Assembly: GCA_963832965.1 (NCBI GenBank) | Contig: CAWHVW010000003.1 | Coordinates: 1,054,001-1,118,000, forward strand | Direction of reading: 5' to 3' | Origin: CAWACP01 sp963832965 | GTDB taxonomy: Bacteria; Acidobacteriota; Terriglobia; Bryobacterales; Bryobacteraceae | DNA length: 64,000 bases | Part shown: positions 54,786-62,465 of the stretch, piece by piece | Position numbering within the stretch: position 1 is the first letter of the stretch | Layout of the letters: every line of letters starts with the position of its first letter | Translations under genes and position numbers: made by a program | Notes under the pieces: model-generated | What the model saw: only the letters and a program-made list of their open reading frames with translations | Told to the model about the DNA's origin: nothing | Database searches by the model: none

Positions 54786-55946
54786 TAGTGTCCTGTCTCT
54801 GAAGTCCGCTGAATAACAGGACGGCCGGTTTGCATCTCATGTACAAAGGAGTACGGCGATGCGAATTGGACGCCCGCTTCCCGAGTTGGTGATCACACCG
54901 GAGGAGCGACGGTCCCTGCTGGAGTGGGCGCGGCGGCCAAAGTCGGCTCAGGCGCTGGCCTTGCGTGCGAAGATCATTCTGGCCTGTGCCGGCGGCAAGA
55001 CCAACACCCAGGTGGCCGATCAGTTTCGGGTCACTAAACAGATGGTCGGAAAGTGGCGGGCGCGCTTTGTCGAAAAGCGCCTCGATGGATTGCTCGATGA
55101 GCCTCGTCCTGGGACACCGCGCAAGGTCAGCGACGCGGAGGTGGAGCGAGTGCTGGCCATGACTCTGGAATCGCTGCCGCGTGACGCCACGCATTGGAGT
55201 ACGCGCTCGCTGGCGAAGCAGTGCGGACTCAGCCGAAGCACCGTCAGCCGCATCTGGCGAGCGTTCGCCCTGCAACCGCATCGCAGCGAGACGTTCAAAC
55301 TTTCCAAAGACCCGCTGTTCATTGATAAGGTTCGCGACATCGTTGGACTGTACATGAATCCTCCGGACCGCGCACTGGTCCTGTGCGTCGATGAGAAGTC
55401 GCAGATTCAGGCGCTGGACCGGACGCAACCGCTGTTGCCGATGCGTCCCGGACAGGCCGAGCGCCGCAGTCACGATTACAAGCGCCACGGCACCACGTCC
55501 CTGTTTGCCGCGCTCGATGTGCAGACTGGAACGGTGATCGGCGCCTGCCATCGCCGGCACCGCAGTGTGGAATTCCGCAAGTTTCTCGACACCATCGAGC
55601 AGGCAGTGCCCGCGTCGCTGGACGTCCATTTGATTCTGGACAACTACGGCACTCACAAAACCGCGGCCATCCGCGCATGGCTGGCCAAACGTCCCCGTTT
55701 CCACGTGCACTTCACGCCGACCAGCGCCTCCTGGATCAATCTGGTCGAACGGTGGTTCGCCGCTCTTACTGAGAAACAGCTTCGCCGTGGCGTTCACCGC
55801 AGCATTCGCGAGTTGGAAGCGGCCATCAAAAGATATTTATCGCTCACCAACGAATCGCCCCGGCCCTTTGTCTGGACGAAGACGGCCGATGAAATCCTGA
55901 CGTCGGTTGCACGCTTTTGTCAGCGGACTTCGGAGACAGGACACTA
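54786..55946 (+). mobile_element. IS630-family insertion sequence, apparently intact
   Basis: Bounded by 27-nt inverted repeats including TA (TAGTGTCCTGTCTCTGAAGT at the left; right end its inverse with one mismatch) and flanked by duplicated TA target dinucleotides (54786-54787 and 55945-55946), as expected for IS630/Tc1-type elements. The body is about 1.16 kb with one transposase gene. The target TA lies within the stop codon of the convergent gene at 55944-56468, which keeps a TAG stop after insertion. Confidence 0.92.
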
Positions 55947-55947
55947 G
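54859..55947 (+). CDS. IS630-family DDE transposase
   Basis: A 362-aa transposase. N-terminal helix-turn-helix domains (KTNTQVADQFRVTKQMVGKW; LAKQCGLSRSTVSRIWRAF) precede the DDE catalytic core: first Asp in LVLCVDEKSQIQALDRTQP, second in VHLILDNYGTHK, Glu in SWINLVERWFAAL. The length is full and all three residues are present, so it is probably active. An AAAGGAG site precedes ATG 54859. The TAG stop is completed by the duplicated target TA plus one flanking G, so the coding end depends on the insertion site. Confidence 0.94.
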   Translation: MRIGRPLPELVITPEERRSLLEWARRPKSAQALALRAKIILACAGGKTNTQVADQFRVTKQMVGKWRARFVEKRLDGLLDEPRPGTPRKVSDAEVERVLAMTLESLPRDATHWSTRSLAKQCGLSRSTVSRIWRAFALQPHRSETFKLSKDPLFIDKVRDIVGLYMNPPDRALVLCVDEKSQIQALDRTQPLLPMRPGQAERRSHDYKRHGTTSLFAALDVQTGTVIGACHRRHRSVEFRKFLDTIEQAVPASLDVHLILDNYGTHKTAAIRAWLAKRPRFHVHFTPTSASWINLVERWFAALTEKQLRRGVHRSIRELEAAIKRYLSLTNESPRPFVWTKTADEILTSVARFCQRTSETGH

Positions 55948-56468
55948 GCCTTGGCGGGAGCTTCCATCACGGCCACCAGGCCGCGCATGCGGCCGAGCGC
56001 CTCCAGTAGACCAGTGGGACGCGCGGGAGCCAGTCCCAGCGGCGCCAGACGGAGGCGGAGCCGAAGCGCGATGACCTGGGCGTGGAACGCCAGCGACTGC
56101 CGGAACAGAGCAGAGGAAAGATCCGGCCGGCTTACCGGCGATGCCGCCAGCATCTCGCGGCCGATGCGAAACAGCCGGTCGAAGTCGGCCGTCAGCTCGC
56201 TCAGATAGAGCCGTGTGGCGGCCCGGCGCGAAGTTGCCAGTTTCTTCCCCAACGACGCCGAATACGCCGGATGAGCGGCAACGAATCTCAGATCCGCCGG
56301 ATCGAAAAGCCTCTCGAGAGGGCCATATTTGTCGAGGGAAAACTCGTCCAGCCACCGTTCACCCCCGGGGGCCGCTCCGGAGGTCTGCCGAAAGAGGCCG
56401 GAAAAGAGCGCCGTGAAGGTGGCGGCGAGCGCCAGGAGTGCGAGGATGGTTACTGATACGACAATCAT
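55944..56468 (-). CDS. Membrane-anchored hypothetical protein
   Basis: A 174-aa protein with one N-terminal membrane helix (IVVSVTILALLALAATFTAL) and a helical soluble part (RWLDEFSLDKYGPLERLFDP, LYLSELTADFDRLFRIGREM, AFHAQVIALRLRLRLAPLGL). No family is recognised. The IS630 element is inserted exactly at its stop codon: both the interrupted and the reconstructed uninterrupted sequence give TAG, so the protein is unchanged. The 290 nt upstream (56469-56758) are locally AT-richer and hold no clear gene. Confidence 0.65.
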   Translation of the reverse strand: MIVVSVTILALLALAATFTALFSGLFRQTSGAAPGGERWLDEFSLDKYGPLERLFDPADLRFVAAHPAYSASLGKKLATSRRAATRLYLSELTADFDRLFRIGREMLAASPVSRPDLSSALFRQSLAFHAQVIALRLRLRLAPLGLAPARPTGLLEALGRMRGLVAVMEAPAKA

Positions 56469-56758
56469 AATCGGACGGCGCGGTCACACCGCCGCACCAA
56501 TCTTACCCAGGATCGTAGCCCCGTGCAACAGGATTTTTACAACACATAGTGGTTGTTTGTGCGGATACAAACCTGTAATTGTCATTTACATCCGCTCCAT
56601 GCGCGACAACATCCGGTTTATTAGTTTCCAATTGCGTGTCAAATGTTCAATGTCCGCTTGCTCACAAAAGCGCCGGACAACCCGGCCCCAACCGAATCAA
56701 TTACGGTATTACGGGAAACCCAGACCACGGCAGAAGAGGCCGTGGAAGGGATTGGGCT

Positions 56759-57544
56759 CTACTTGCGCCTGACGCGCAGCATCATTCGGTTGGCCGCTTC
56801 CAGCTGCGCCAGAAGGCGCGCCTCATCATTAGGATGGAATTGGCGGCCCGGAGAAACGTTCACTGTTTCGCCGGCGCGATTGAGAGCAAGCGCCCAGAAA
56901 ACCAGGCACAACGCACTCATCACCCCTTCGGTGGCGCTGGCTACCCACCTGACAACGTGCCCCGAATTCATCAGAAACAGCCCCGCACCCACAGGGACCA
57001 GATAAGCCGCGTACCCAACTGAATAGACCACTGTATTACGACTAACCCGCACCGGGAACCACACCAGGAACGCGGTGGCCGCCAATACGAGCAGCACCGC
57101 ACAGGTGATAATAGTGAGGTCCACTCGATAGAAATAATCGATGTATCGGACGGGGGTTCCTTCCAGCGCCAACAGAGAGCAGGACACGCCGGCGGCTGCC
57201 GTCACAAAGATGGGAATTGCCCAGCGGGCGGCGAAGGCGAGGCCCCTCAGATCCTTCAGCACTTTGCCATATAGCTCAAGCACCGAGAGAAGGTAGAGTA
57301 TCTCCGTGGAACCTTGCGCCCACATGTAGAACCAATAATAAGACTGGATGGTCATCTGCGCGCTCCAAAGCGCGACGGACAAAACGATGTTCGTGCCCAG
57401 CCACAGCACCAGCGCCGGATACGACCTTACCAGGCGGGCGGTCACAATCCGCGCCAGCAAACCGGCGAAGGCGAGAAGGTTGGAGACGAAGAGGGCGGTT
57501 TGCCAGGCCGGGGACCTGGGAACAATCGCCAGCATGATTCCCAT
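56759..57544 (-). CDS. Polytopic membrane protein of unknown function
   Basis: A 261-aa protein with about seven hydrophobic helices (ALFVSNLLAFAGLLARIV, YPALVLWLGTNIVLSVALWS, WAIPIFVTAAAGVSCSLLAL, ITCAVLLVLAATAFLVWFPV, VGYAAYLVPVGAGLFLM, GVMSALCLVFWALALN) and a charged C-terminal tail (NDEARLLAQLEAANRMMLRV). No catalytic motif is apparent and I do not recognise the family. A decayed paralogue lies directly upstream in the same orientation, showing a past tandem duplication. Confidence 0.65.
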   Translation of the reverse strand: MGIMLAIVPRSPAWQTALFVSNLLAFAGLLARIVTARLVRSYPALVLWLGTNIVLSVALWSAQMTIQSYYWFYMWAQGSTEILYLLSVLELYGKVLKDLRGLAFAARWAIPIFVTAAAGVSCSLLALEGTPVRYIDYFYRVDLTIITCAVLLVLAATAFLVWFPVRVSRNTVVYSVGYAAYLVPVGAGLFLMNSGHVVRWVASATEGVMSALCLVFWALALNRAGETVNVSPGRQFHPNDEARLLAQLEAANRMMLRVRRK

Positions 57545-57584
57545 CGGGCTACGCCGAGTCTATCAGTGTGTGAGGGACTACGGT

Positions 57585-58133
57585 TTACTTCCGCGTGATG
57601 ACGCGCTTCATCGTTAGAGCCACCCCCCCCAGAAGCAGGCAAAGCGCGCTCATCGTGATGCCAACTGTGCCACTGATCCGCGCCGGTGGGCGCGAGAAAA
57701 GCCGCGTAGCCCACCGAATAGATTAGCGTGTTACGGGGAAACCCGAATTGGGAACCACACCAGGAAGGCGGTAACGAGCAGTACGAACGTGCCAGGCTGA
57801 TGATCACCGTTTGGTCGACTCGATAGAACCAGTCGATGACCGTGGCCGGGTGTTTCAAATGCCAGCAGGGGCACAGAACCAATGGCGCTAATCGCCACAA
57901 TCGTGAAAATGACCCGTCGAGCGGCGGAGGCGAGACCGGTCGGATTCCGCGGGACTTTCCCATAGGTAGCGCGGTAATTCATGCGCACGACCAGTTGTAC
58001 ATGCTCCAGCATAGGGGCGATACGAGCGAACAGCGCGACAAACGCGAGCAATTCCAAGGCGAGAAGCAAGACTTGCACGCCGGAGCGCGGGGGATGATCA
58101 CGAACGGTATAACTCCACCGGCCGAGTCTATCA
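57585..58133 (-). pseudogene. Decayed paralogue of the neighbouring membrane protein
   Basis: Pieces matching the 261-aa protein appear in order but in different frames: LLAFVALFARIAP, GKVPRNPTGLASAARRVIFT, VIDWFYRVDQTVII, TAFLVWFPIRVS, RNTLIYSVGYAAFLAPTGA and MSALCLLLGGVALTMK. About 55 residues after the first helix are missing. Several frame changes plus an internal deletion indicate true decay. The TGATAGACTCGGC upstream of both copies is shared. Confidence 0.8.
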
Positions 58134-58167
58134 CCGGCGCCCCGGCGCGACAAACGCTCTCTTCCGC

Positions 58168-58287
58168 CTATTGGGAAGCCGGACATTCTGACGGCGGGCA
58201 GTCCGGCATCGGGAAGTAAGCCGTAGTGCCCAACATTACCGTGCATTGCACGGCGAGAATCGCAGAAAACAGAATCTTTTTCAGCAT
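58168..58287 (-). CDS. 39-aa exported Cys/Pro-rich peptide
   Basis: ATG 58287 is preceded by a strong AGGAGAAGAA site and opens a 39-codon frame to TAG. The product has a basic start and hydrophobic core (LKKILFSAILAVQCTVMLG), then a short tail with PMPDCPPSECPASQ. It looks like a secreted or membrane-inserted small peptide. It lies just upstream of the decayed membrane-protein gene on the same strand and could be the leader gene of that unit. No family is recognised. Confidence 0.55.
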   Translation of the reverse strand: MLKKILFSAILAVQCTVMLGTTAYFPMPDCPPSECPASQ

Positions 58288-58377
58288 TTCTTCTCCTGGG
58301 GATTGGAAATCAGGCTGGTGAAAGCCAGCCCGAGCGTATCCGGGAGAAGGCGTATTATCAGGAAGTCGAGATAGTAA

Positions 58378-58408
58378 TTCTGTTTTCAGAACAACTCTGG
58401 TTTCAGAG
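58378..58408. promoter_or_regulatory. Two adjacent TTCTG-N4-CAGAA operators
   Basis: TTCTGTTTTCAGAA (58378-58391) and CTCTGGTTTCAGAG (58395-58408) are dyads with 5-bp arms and a 4-nt AT-rich spacer, centred 17 bp apart. A third site of the same design is at 59832-59845. They lie about 80-105 nt before the start of the gene at 58485, suiting control by the XRE-type regulator encoded downstream. Confidence 0.65.
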
Positions 58409-58484
58409 CTCGGTTTTGCAGGGCCGGAGCGCCCTGCACGGTGAACCGGGGGCCGTGGAGCGCTCGCCCGCGGAGGGCGATATC

Positions 58485-58958
58485 ATGGAGTCGGGAAGCC
58501 TTGTCTTGAGCGAAAGTTCAGTCCCGCTGGAGCGTGATGCTAGTGGTGTACTCTGGCGCAGGACGCTGTCTCAGATCCCTTCCCTGTTCGGCCGCATTGC
58601 CTGGCTCGCTTCGCTGCGCAACCCCAACACGGGAATCTACGAACACCACGGGCTGGCCGTTGTGTTCGGTGCGGAAGGATCAAATAAGGCTTTGCGGATC
58701 AGCCACCTGGCCTGCTGCCGGGAATGGCTGAACAGCGGTTTGGAAGAACAGATGACCGACCTGCGCCGGTACCTGTCAGAACAAGCGGATCAGCCTCGAA
58801 AGGTCATCGGTAACTGGCGGGAACTGGGGTACTGGAGGAGCATTCTGCCGGCGTCCATGCGCGGGGCTGAGCGGGCCTTGTATCTGGCGGAAGTGGAGGT
58901 GCTGCTTACTCTTCTCCAGAGCGAGGACGGCGCCGATGGTGATCGTCCAGCCGCATAG
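58485..58958 (+). CDS. Hypothetical protein, possible target of the XRE regulator
   Basis: A 157-aa soluble protein from ATG 58485 with GGAGGG 8 nt upstream. Recognisable blocks are IPSLFGRIAWLASLRNPNTG, YEHHGLAVVFGAEGSNKALR and EWLNSGLEEQMTDLRRYLSE. I know no function; similar sequences occur among acidobacterial hypothetical proteins, as far as I recall. Its upstream region carries two palindromic operators, and its 3' end overlaps the convergent S24-like gene by 53 nt. It may form a regulated unit with the XRE/S24-like pair. Confidence 0.7.
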   Translation: MESGSLVLSESSVPLERDASGVLWRRTLSQIPSLFGRIAWLASLRNPNTGIYEHHGLAVVFGAEGSNKALRISHLACCREWLNSGLEEQMTDLRRYLSEQADQPRKVIGNWRELGYWRSILPASMRGAERALYLAEVEVLLTLLQSEDGADGDRPAA

Positions 58959-59418
58959 CCAGCGCGACCACCTGACCGATGATGTCCACTTCATCCATGG
59001 CAAACATCAGCGGCGCGCACCCAGAAGCAGGGTGGGGCATCAACGTGATGCGATCGCGCTCCTGCACACACCAGCAGCAATAATAGCCGCGGCGGTGTTC
59101 GAGGAAGTAAATGGGCCGGTCCGATTCCGTATGCCAGCCCGTGGAGACTACCTTCCGTTTCGTTTCGTCCAGCACGACGAAGGTTCCCGGGTGCAGCAGC
59201 GGGTGCATGAAGAAGTCTTCAGTTCCGATGAAAGCGTAGCGCTGGTTCGCGGTGGGATCGGCGGTATCGAGGAGGAGCAGCGGCACTTTGCCCCAGCGCG
59301 AGATTACCCGGGTCAGATAGGTGGTCCGGATTGGATCGAAACCGGGCTCGAGAGTGATCGGGCATAGCACACTCCCGTCTTTCCAGGGCGCGCAAGAGAC
59401 CAGGTGAGTGCGCGTCAT
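58906..59418 (-). CDS. S24/LexA-like sensing domain protein lacking the Ser-Lys dyad
   Basis: A 170-aa protein resembling the C-terminal part of S24-type repressors: LEPGFDPIRTTYLTRVISRW, YAFIGTEDFFMHPLLHPGT, FVVLDETKRKV, RPIYFLEHRRGYYCCWCVQE. The position where S24 peptidases have the nucleophile Ser reads EDFFMHP, and no matching Lys is evident, so self-cleavage is unlikely. The start overlaps the XRE gene stop by 4 nt. Either the two are coupled subunits, or one repressor gene is split by a frame change; fused versions would be the normal arrangement. Confidence 0.7.
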   Translation of the reverse strand: MTRTHLVSCAPWKDGSVLCPITLEPGFDPIRTTYLTRVISRWGKVPLLLLDTADPTANQRYAFIGTEDFFMHPLLHPGTFVVLDETKRKVVSTGWHTESDRPIYFLEHRRGYYCCWCVQERDRITLMPHPASGCAPLMFAMDEVDIIGQVVALAMRLDDHHRRRPRSGEE

Positions 59419-59696
59419 GGGACGAACTGGCTGTCGGCGATCATCGACGCCAGGGAGATGCCATACCAGCCAAGCACCTCTTCGAAATCCAGCCGGTAAA
59501 TCGCACAGAGTGAATAGAGCTTGTGCAGTGAAGGGATAAGACCTTTATTCTCAATCTCGGACAAGCGGCTCGCGACAACCGAGTAATCATCCTGGCCGTG
59601 CTTCTCGGCGATCTTCCGGCTGGCTTCCTCCACCTCGCGAGTTCTCAAATTGAGCCGTTCGCGCGCCCGTCGGAGTCTTTGGCCGGCCTCGTCCAT
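59415..59696 (-). CDS. XRE-family helix-turn-helix regulator
   Basis: A 93-aa DNA-binding protein: QRLRRARERLNLRTREVEEA, then SRLSEIENKGLIPSLHKLYS as recognition region and LCAIYRLDFEEVLGWYGI as the closing helix, a typical Cro/CI fold. It should bind as a dimer to the TTCTG-N4-CAGAA dyads at 58378-58408 and 59832-59845, which is an inference. A strong promoter (59784-59812) precedes it. The last residues run into the S24-like gene through an ATGA overlap. Confidence 0.85.
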   Translation of the reverse strand: MDEAGQRLRRARERLNLRTREVEEASRKIAEKHGQDDYSVVASRLSEIENKGLIPSLHKLYSLCAIYRLDFEEVLGWYGISLASMIADSQFVP

Positions 59697-59783
59697 GGTA
59701 TGATTCCTCCGTCGTCAGCAGCATGCGCGGCGGGCGGCGGAGTTGAGAGAGGTACCCTTCCTGGAGAAGTACTGGTGCCTCGG

Positions 59784-59812
59784 ATTATATCGACAGCAAT
59801 TCCCGGTGGCAA
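59784..59812 (-). promoter_or_regulatory. Sigma-70-type promoter for the XRE/S24-like genes
   Basis: On the minus strand TTGCCA and a perfect TATAAT are separated by 17 nt. The expected transcript starts near 59777 and reaches the XRE ATG (59696) after about 80 nt. It is the clearest promoter in the window. Confidence 0.7.
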
Positions 59813-59831
59813 GACTTGCCGGACCCTTTTG

Positions 59832-59845
59832 TTCTGAAAACAGAA
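59832..59845. promoter_or_regulatory. TTCTG-N4-CAGAA operator between ubiX and the XRE gene
   Basis: TTCTGAAAACAGAA, extended to 8-bp arms (TTGTTCTG/CAGAACAA). It lies 20 bp upstream of the XRE promoter -35 box and 17 nt before the ubiX start, so it could affect both genes. Same design as the pair at 58378-58408. Confidence 0.65.
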
Positions 59846-59861
59846 CAAAACCTCCCGCGAG

Positions 59862-60464
59862 GTGGCTGTTTTGCAAATTGTAGTGGGTATCTCGGGAGCC
59901 AGCGGCTCCATCTATGGCCTGCGAATTCTGGAGAAACTCCGCGGCTTCAGCGATGTTGAAATTCACCTGATAATGACCCGCGCCGCGGAAAGAACCGCGT
60001 GGCTGGAGACCGGACGAACCGGCAATGATTTCCGTACACTGGCGCACCATCACTACCCGGTGGAGGATATTGGCGCGCCGCTGGCCAGCGGATCGTTCCT
60101 TACCGCCGGGATGGTGATCGCGCCGTGCTCCATTCGCGCCATGTCGGCGATTGCCGCGGGCATCTCCAGCGACCTGCTGACCCGCGCCGCCGACGTGTGC
60201 CTCAAGGAGCGGCGGCGGCTGGTGCTGATGGTTCGCGAGTCCCCCTACCACCTCGGCCACCTTCGCTCCATGGTGGCGCTCACGGAAATGGGCGCCGTGG
60301 TGGCCCCGCCGGTGCCGGGCTTTTATCATAAGCCGGAAACGGTGCTGGACCTGGTGGATCACTCGGTGGACCGCGCGCTCGATCTGCTGGGGCTTCCCGC
60401 CGGCGACGCGCGCCGCTGGAACGGCCTTGAAGCGCCGCGGAAAGGCGGCCAGACGGAGCGATGA
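59862..60464 (+). CDS. ubiX: UbiX-type flavin prenyltransferase
   Basis: A 200-aa enzyme of the UbiX/Pad1 family, which joins dimethylallyl phosphate to FMN to make the prenylated cofactor of UbiD decarboxylases. Seen: VVGISGASGSIYGLRILEKL (FMN loop), HHHYPVEDIGAPLASGSF, MVIAPCSIRAMSAIAAGIS and LVLMVRESPYHLGHLRSMV, with the GAVVAPPVPGFYHKP end. GTG start at 59862, or TTG 59871. The stop overlaps pheA by 4 nt. No UbiD is in the window. An operator dyad lies just before the start. Confidence 0.92.
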   Translation: MAVLQIVVGISGASGSIYGLRILEKLRGFSDVEIHLIMTRAAERTAWLETGRTGNDFRTLAHHHYPVEDIGAPLASGSFLTAGMVIAPCSIRAMSAIAAGISSDLLTRAADVCLKERRRLVLMVRESPYHLGHLRSMVALTEMGAVVAPPVPGFYHKPETVLDLVDHSVDRALDLLGLPAGDARRWNGLEAPRKGGQTER

Positions 60465-61300
60465 AGAAAATCAGAACCGCGTTTCAGGGCGAGTTGGGGG
60501 CGTTCAGCCAGGAAGCCGTTCGCCAGCTTCTGGGCGATCGCGCCACCGTGGCGCCCTTCCAGCGCTTCGACGAAGTATTTCGCGCGCTGGCGGACAAAAC
60601 CGTCGATGCGGCGGTGATCCCTATCGAGAACACGCTGGCCGGCTCGGTGCACGAAAACTACGATCACCTGCTCGAATACGACGTGCGCATTTTCGCCGAA
60701 ACCAACGTGCGTATCGTGCACAACCTGATTGCCCGGCCCGGAGTGCGCTTCCGGGATATCCGGCGCGTCTTCTCTCATCCGGTGGCGCTGAATCAATGCC
60801 TCGATTTCTTTTCGGGAAATCCGCGCATCGAAAAAATACCGTACTACGATACCGCCGGCAGCGTGAAGATGATTGCCAGCGAAAAGCTCGACGACGCCGC
60901 GGCGATCGCGTCTTCCATCGCCGCTTCGATCTACGGGGGACACATCCTGCGCCGTTCCATCGAAGACGACCGGCGCAACTTCACCCGCTTCTTCCTGCTG
61001 CGGAGGGCGGGGAAAGAACGGCCGCGGGGCGCCGCCGGCGGGCGCTGGAAGACCTCTTTGGTGTTCACCACGCGGAACATCCCCGGGGCGCTGTTCCGGG
61101 CCATCAGCGCGTTCGCGCTGCGCGACCTGAATCTCACCAAGATCGAATCGCGCCCACTGCGCGGCAAGCCCTGGGAATATCTCTTTTACGTGGACTTCCT
61201 CGGCCGCGAGGACGAGGAGCGCGCCCGGAACGCTCTCAACCACCTGCGCGAGCTCGCCGACTTCCTGCGCGTGCTCGGCTGCTACCCGCCGGGGGAGTGA
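60461..61300 (+). CDS. pheA: Prephenate dehydratase
   Basis: A 279-aa monofunctional prephenate dehydratase, converting prephenate to phenylpyruvate in phenylalanine synthesis. The periplasmic-binding-like catalytic domain shows AFQGELGAFSQEAV, VIPIENTLAGSV, the FSHPVALNQC region and the catalytic Thr in NFTRFFLL. A C-terminal ACT domain follows, with the phenylalanine-binding GALFRAISAFALRDLNLTKI and ESRP motifs, so end-product inhibition is expected. No chorismate mutase domain is fused. Coupled to ubiX by ATGA. Confidence 0.94.
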   Translation: MKKIRTAFQGELGAFSQEAVRQLLGDRATVAPFQRFDEVFRALADKTVDAAVIPIENTLAGSVHENYDHLLEYDVRIFAETNVRIVHNLIARPGVRFRDIRRVFSHPVALNQCLDFFSGNPRIEKIPYYDTAGSVKMIASEKLDDAAAIASSIAASIYGGHILRRSIEDDRRNFTRFFLLRRAGKERPRGAAGGRWKTSLVFTTRNIPGALFRAISAFALRDLNLTKIESRPLRGKPWEYLFYVDFLGREDEERARNALNHLRELADFLRVLGCYPPGE

Positions 61301-61455
61301 AGTGGGTGCGCTCGCGCACAAGTGGGTGACGTCACGCAAGCCCCCGCGGGTGCGCCGACGCCAGGCAATTGAAAAGACATGTGCCTCCGTGTGGCCGCCC
61401 GATTGCACTCTGGAGGGCAACACAGCGAATCGGCAAGACCCACAGACGGGGTCAT
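61282..61455 (-). CDS. 57-aa ORF with strong ribosome site in a structured region
   Basis: Read on the minus strand, AGGAGG (61465-61470) is followed by GTGATG and a 57-codon frame with CCPPEC (about residue 12-17) and three more cysteines. The site and start are enclosed by a possible stem (GACGGGG ... CCCCGTC), and a second dyad (CCGATT/AATCGG) follows. It overlaps the pheA 3' end by 19 nt. No family is known; it could be a small protein or a structured RNA. Confidence 0.3.
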   Translation of the reverse strand: MTPSVGLADSLCCPPECNRAATRRHMSFQLPGVGAPAGACVTSPTCARAHPLHSPGG

Positions 61456-61594
61456 CACGGTTCTCCTCCTAACACGTCCCCGTCTGAATGCCGATGTTTG
61501 CGTGCCGCGGCGTGCGGCTTCCGGCCCGGGCTTTGAGTGAGGCCTGGATCGGGCGTCCTCCAGCGCAATACCGCACGCCCGCGGACGCAGCCTC

Positions 61595-61618
61595 GTGGGG
61601 CGGGGCCATGCCCTGCCA
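61595..61618. repeat. REP-like palindromic repeat, copy 4
   Basis: GTGGGGCGGGGCCATGCCCT followed by GCCA, matching the copies at 4315, 29481 and 34334 but with only the first hairpin. It lies 3 nt beyond the end of the hypothetical gene at 61622, in the otherwise gene-poor stretch 61301-61621. Confidence 0.65.
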
Positions 61619-61621
61619 ACC

Positions 61622-62251
61622 CTATTCCAGCGATGTGTTCAAAATCTGAAAGGTGAACCGTTCCGGCGGAAGCGCCGCGATGGGGCTGGGGGTCAGGTTC
61701 ACCCACGCCTGCCAGGCGCTGGAGGCGACGGTGTGATTCAGATAAAACAGGAATTGGTTGGAGAAGCAGGAGATCGGCGGCGGCTGCCGGAAGGTAAGGC
61801 GCAGGCCGACGGCGTCATCGAGCGCCACGCCGGGCCGGGCCATTGATTTGTCGGCCAGCAGTTGCACAAAACTGCTGCGGCCGGCGTGGGGCCAGACGTC
61901 GTTGTTGAGCAGGTTGCGCAGCTCCATGCGGGCGCCGAAGGTGATTTCGCACTGGCGGATCCATTCGAGGATGCTGTCGCCCCAGCTCCAGCGCGCCAGC
62001 AGCGCCTGGTACTGGTCCACCAGGTTGACCGCCAGATCCATCCTCCGCCGGTCGATTTCCTGCTCCGGCAGCGAGGCCTGGGTTGCCAGGTCGCCCACCA
62101 TCTCTTCGTCCGCGACGATATTGCTGGCCATGTTCATCACGCGGTCCAGCCGTCTTACCTGGTGCGCGGAGCGCAGCAGAAGCGGCGGAAGCTCGTGCGT
62201 TTTCGAGCCCGGCACCTCCACGAACTTCCGATCCCCCAGGATGTCCGCCAT
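61622..62251 (-). CDS. Hypothetical protein
   Basis: A 209-aa protein from ATG 62251 with GGAGG upstream. It has no signal peptide or membrane helix. The central part is helical (VDQYQALLARWSWGDSILEW, CEITFGARMELRNLLNNDVW) and the C-terminal part carries strands (FLFYLNHTVASSAWQAWVNL). I do not recognise a family. It stands alone, convergent with pheA and divergent from the xylulokinase gene. Confidence 0.6.
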   Translation of the reverse strand: MADILGDRKFVEVPGSKTHELPPLLLRSAHQVRRLDRVMNMASNIVADEEMVGDLATQASLPEQEIDRRRMDLAVNLVDQYQALLARWSWGDSILEWIRQCEITFGARMELRNLLNNDVWPHAGRSSFVQLLADKSMARPGVALDDAVGLRLTFRQPPPISCFSNQFLFYLNHTVASSAWQAWVNLTPSPIAALPPERFTFQILNTSLE

Positions 62252-62336
62252 ACCAGCCTCCAGTTTCTCTATCGGCCATTCGGCCTCGGAGTTTCACCCT
62301 CTATCTATAGGACGCTTCCAGAACAACGCGGTTGCC

Positions 62337-62366
62337 ACAGACGATGTTGCGACAGACGATGTTGCG
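62337..62366 (+). repeat. Two perfect 15-nt direct repeats upstream of xylulokinase
   Basis: ACAGACGATGTTGCG occurs twice head to tail in the 214-nt intergenic region, about 100 nt before the kinase start. It could be a binding site for a dimeric regulator or simple slippage. Confidence 0.5.
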
Positions 62367-62465
62367 CGGGCTGACCAGGACCGGTGCTACCTGATATGAT
62401 GCCGGTTTCATGCCTGAGTATGCAATTGAGTTGAATCCGGGCGGAACGGAGCGCACGAGGTAATC

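Noticed and set aside
58378..59845. The TTCTG-N4-CAGAA dyads as SOS/LexA boxes
   Set aside because: They do not match the LexA boxes I know, and the adjacent S24-like protein lacks the cleavage residues; a local regulator is more likely.
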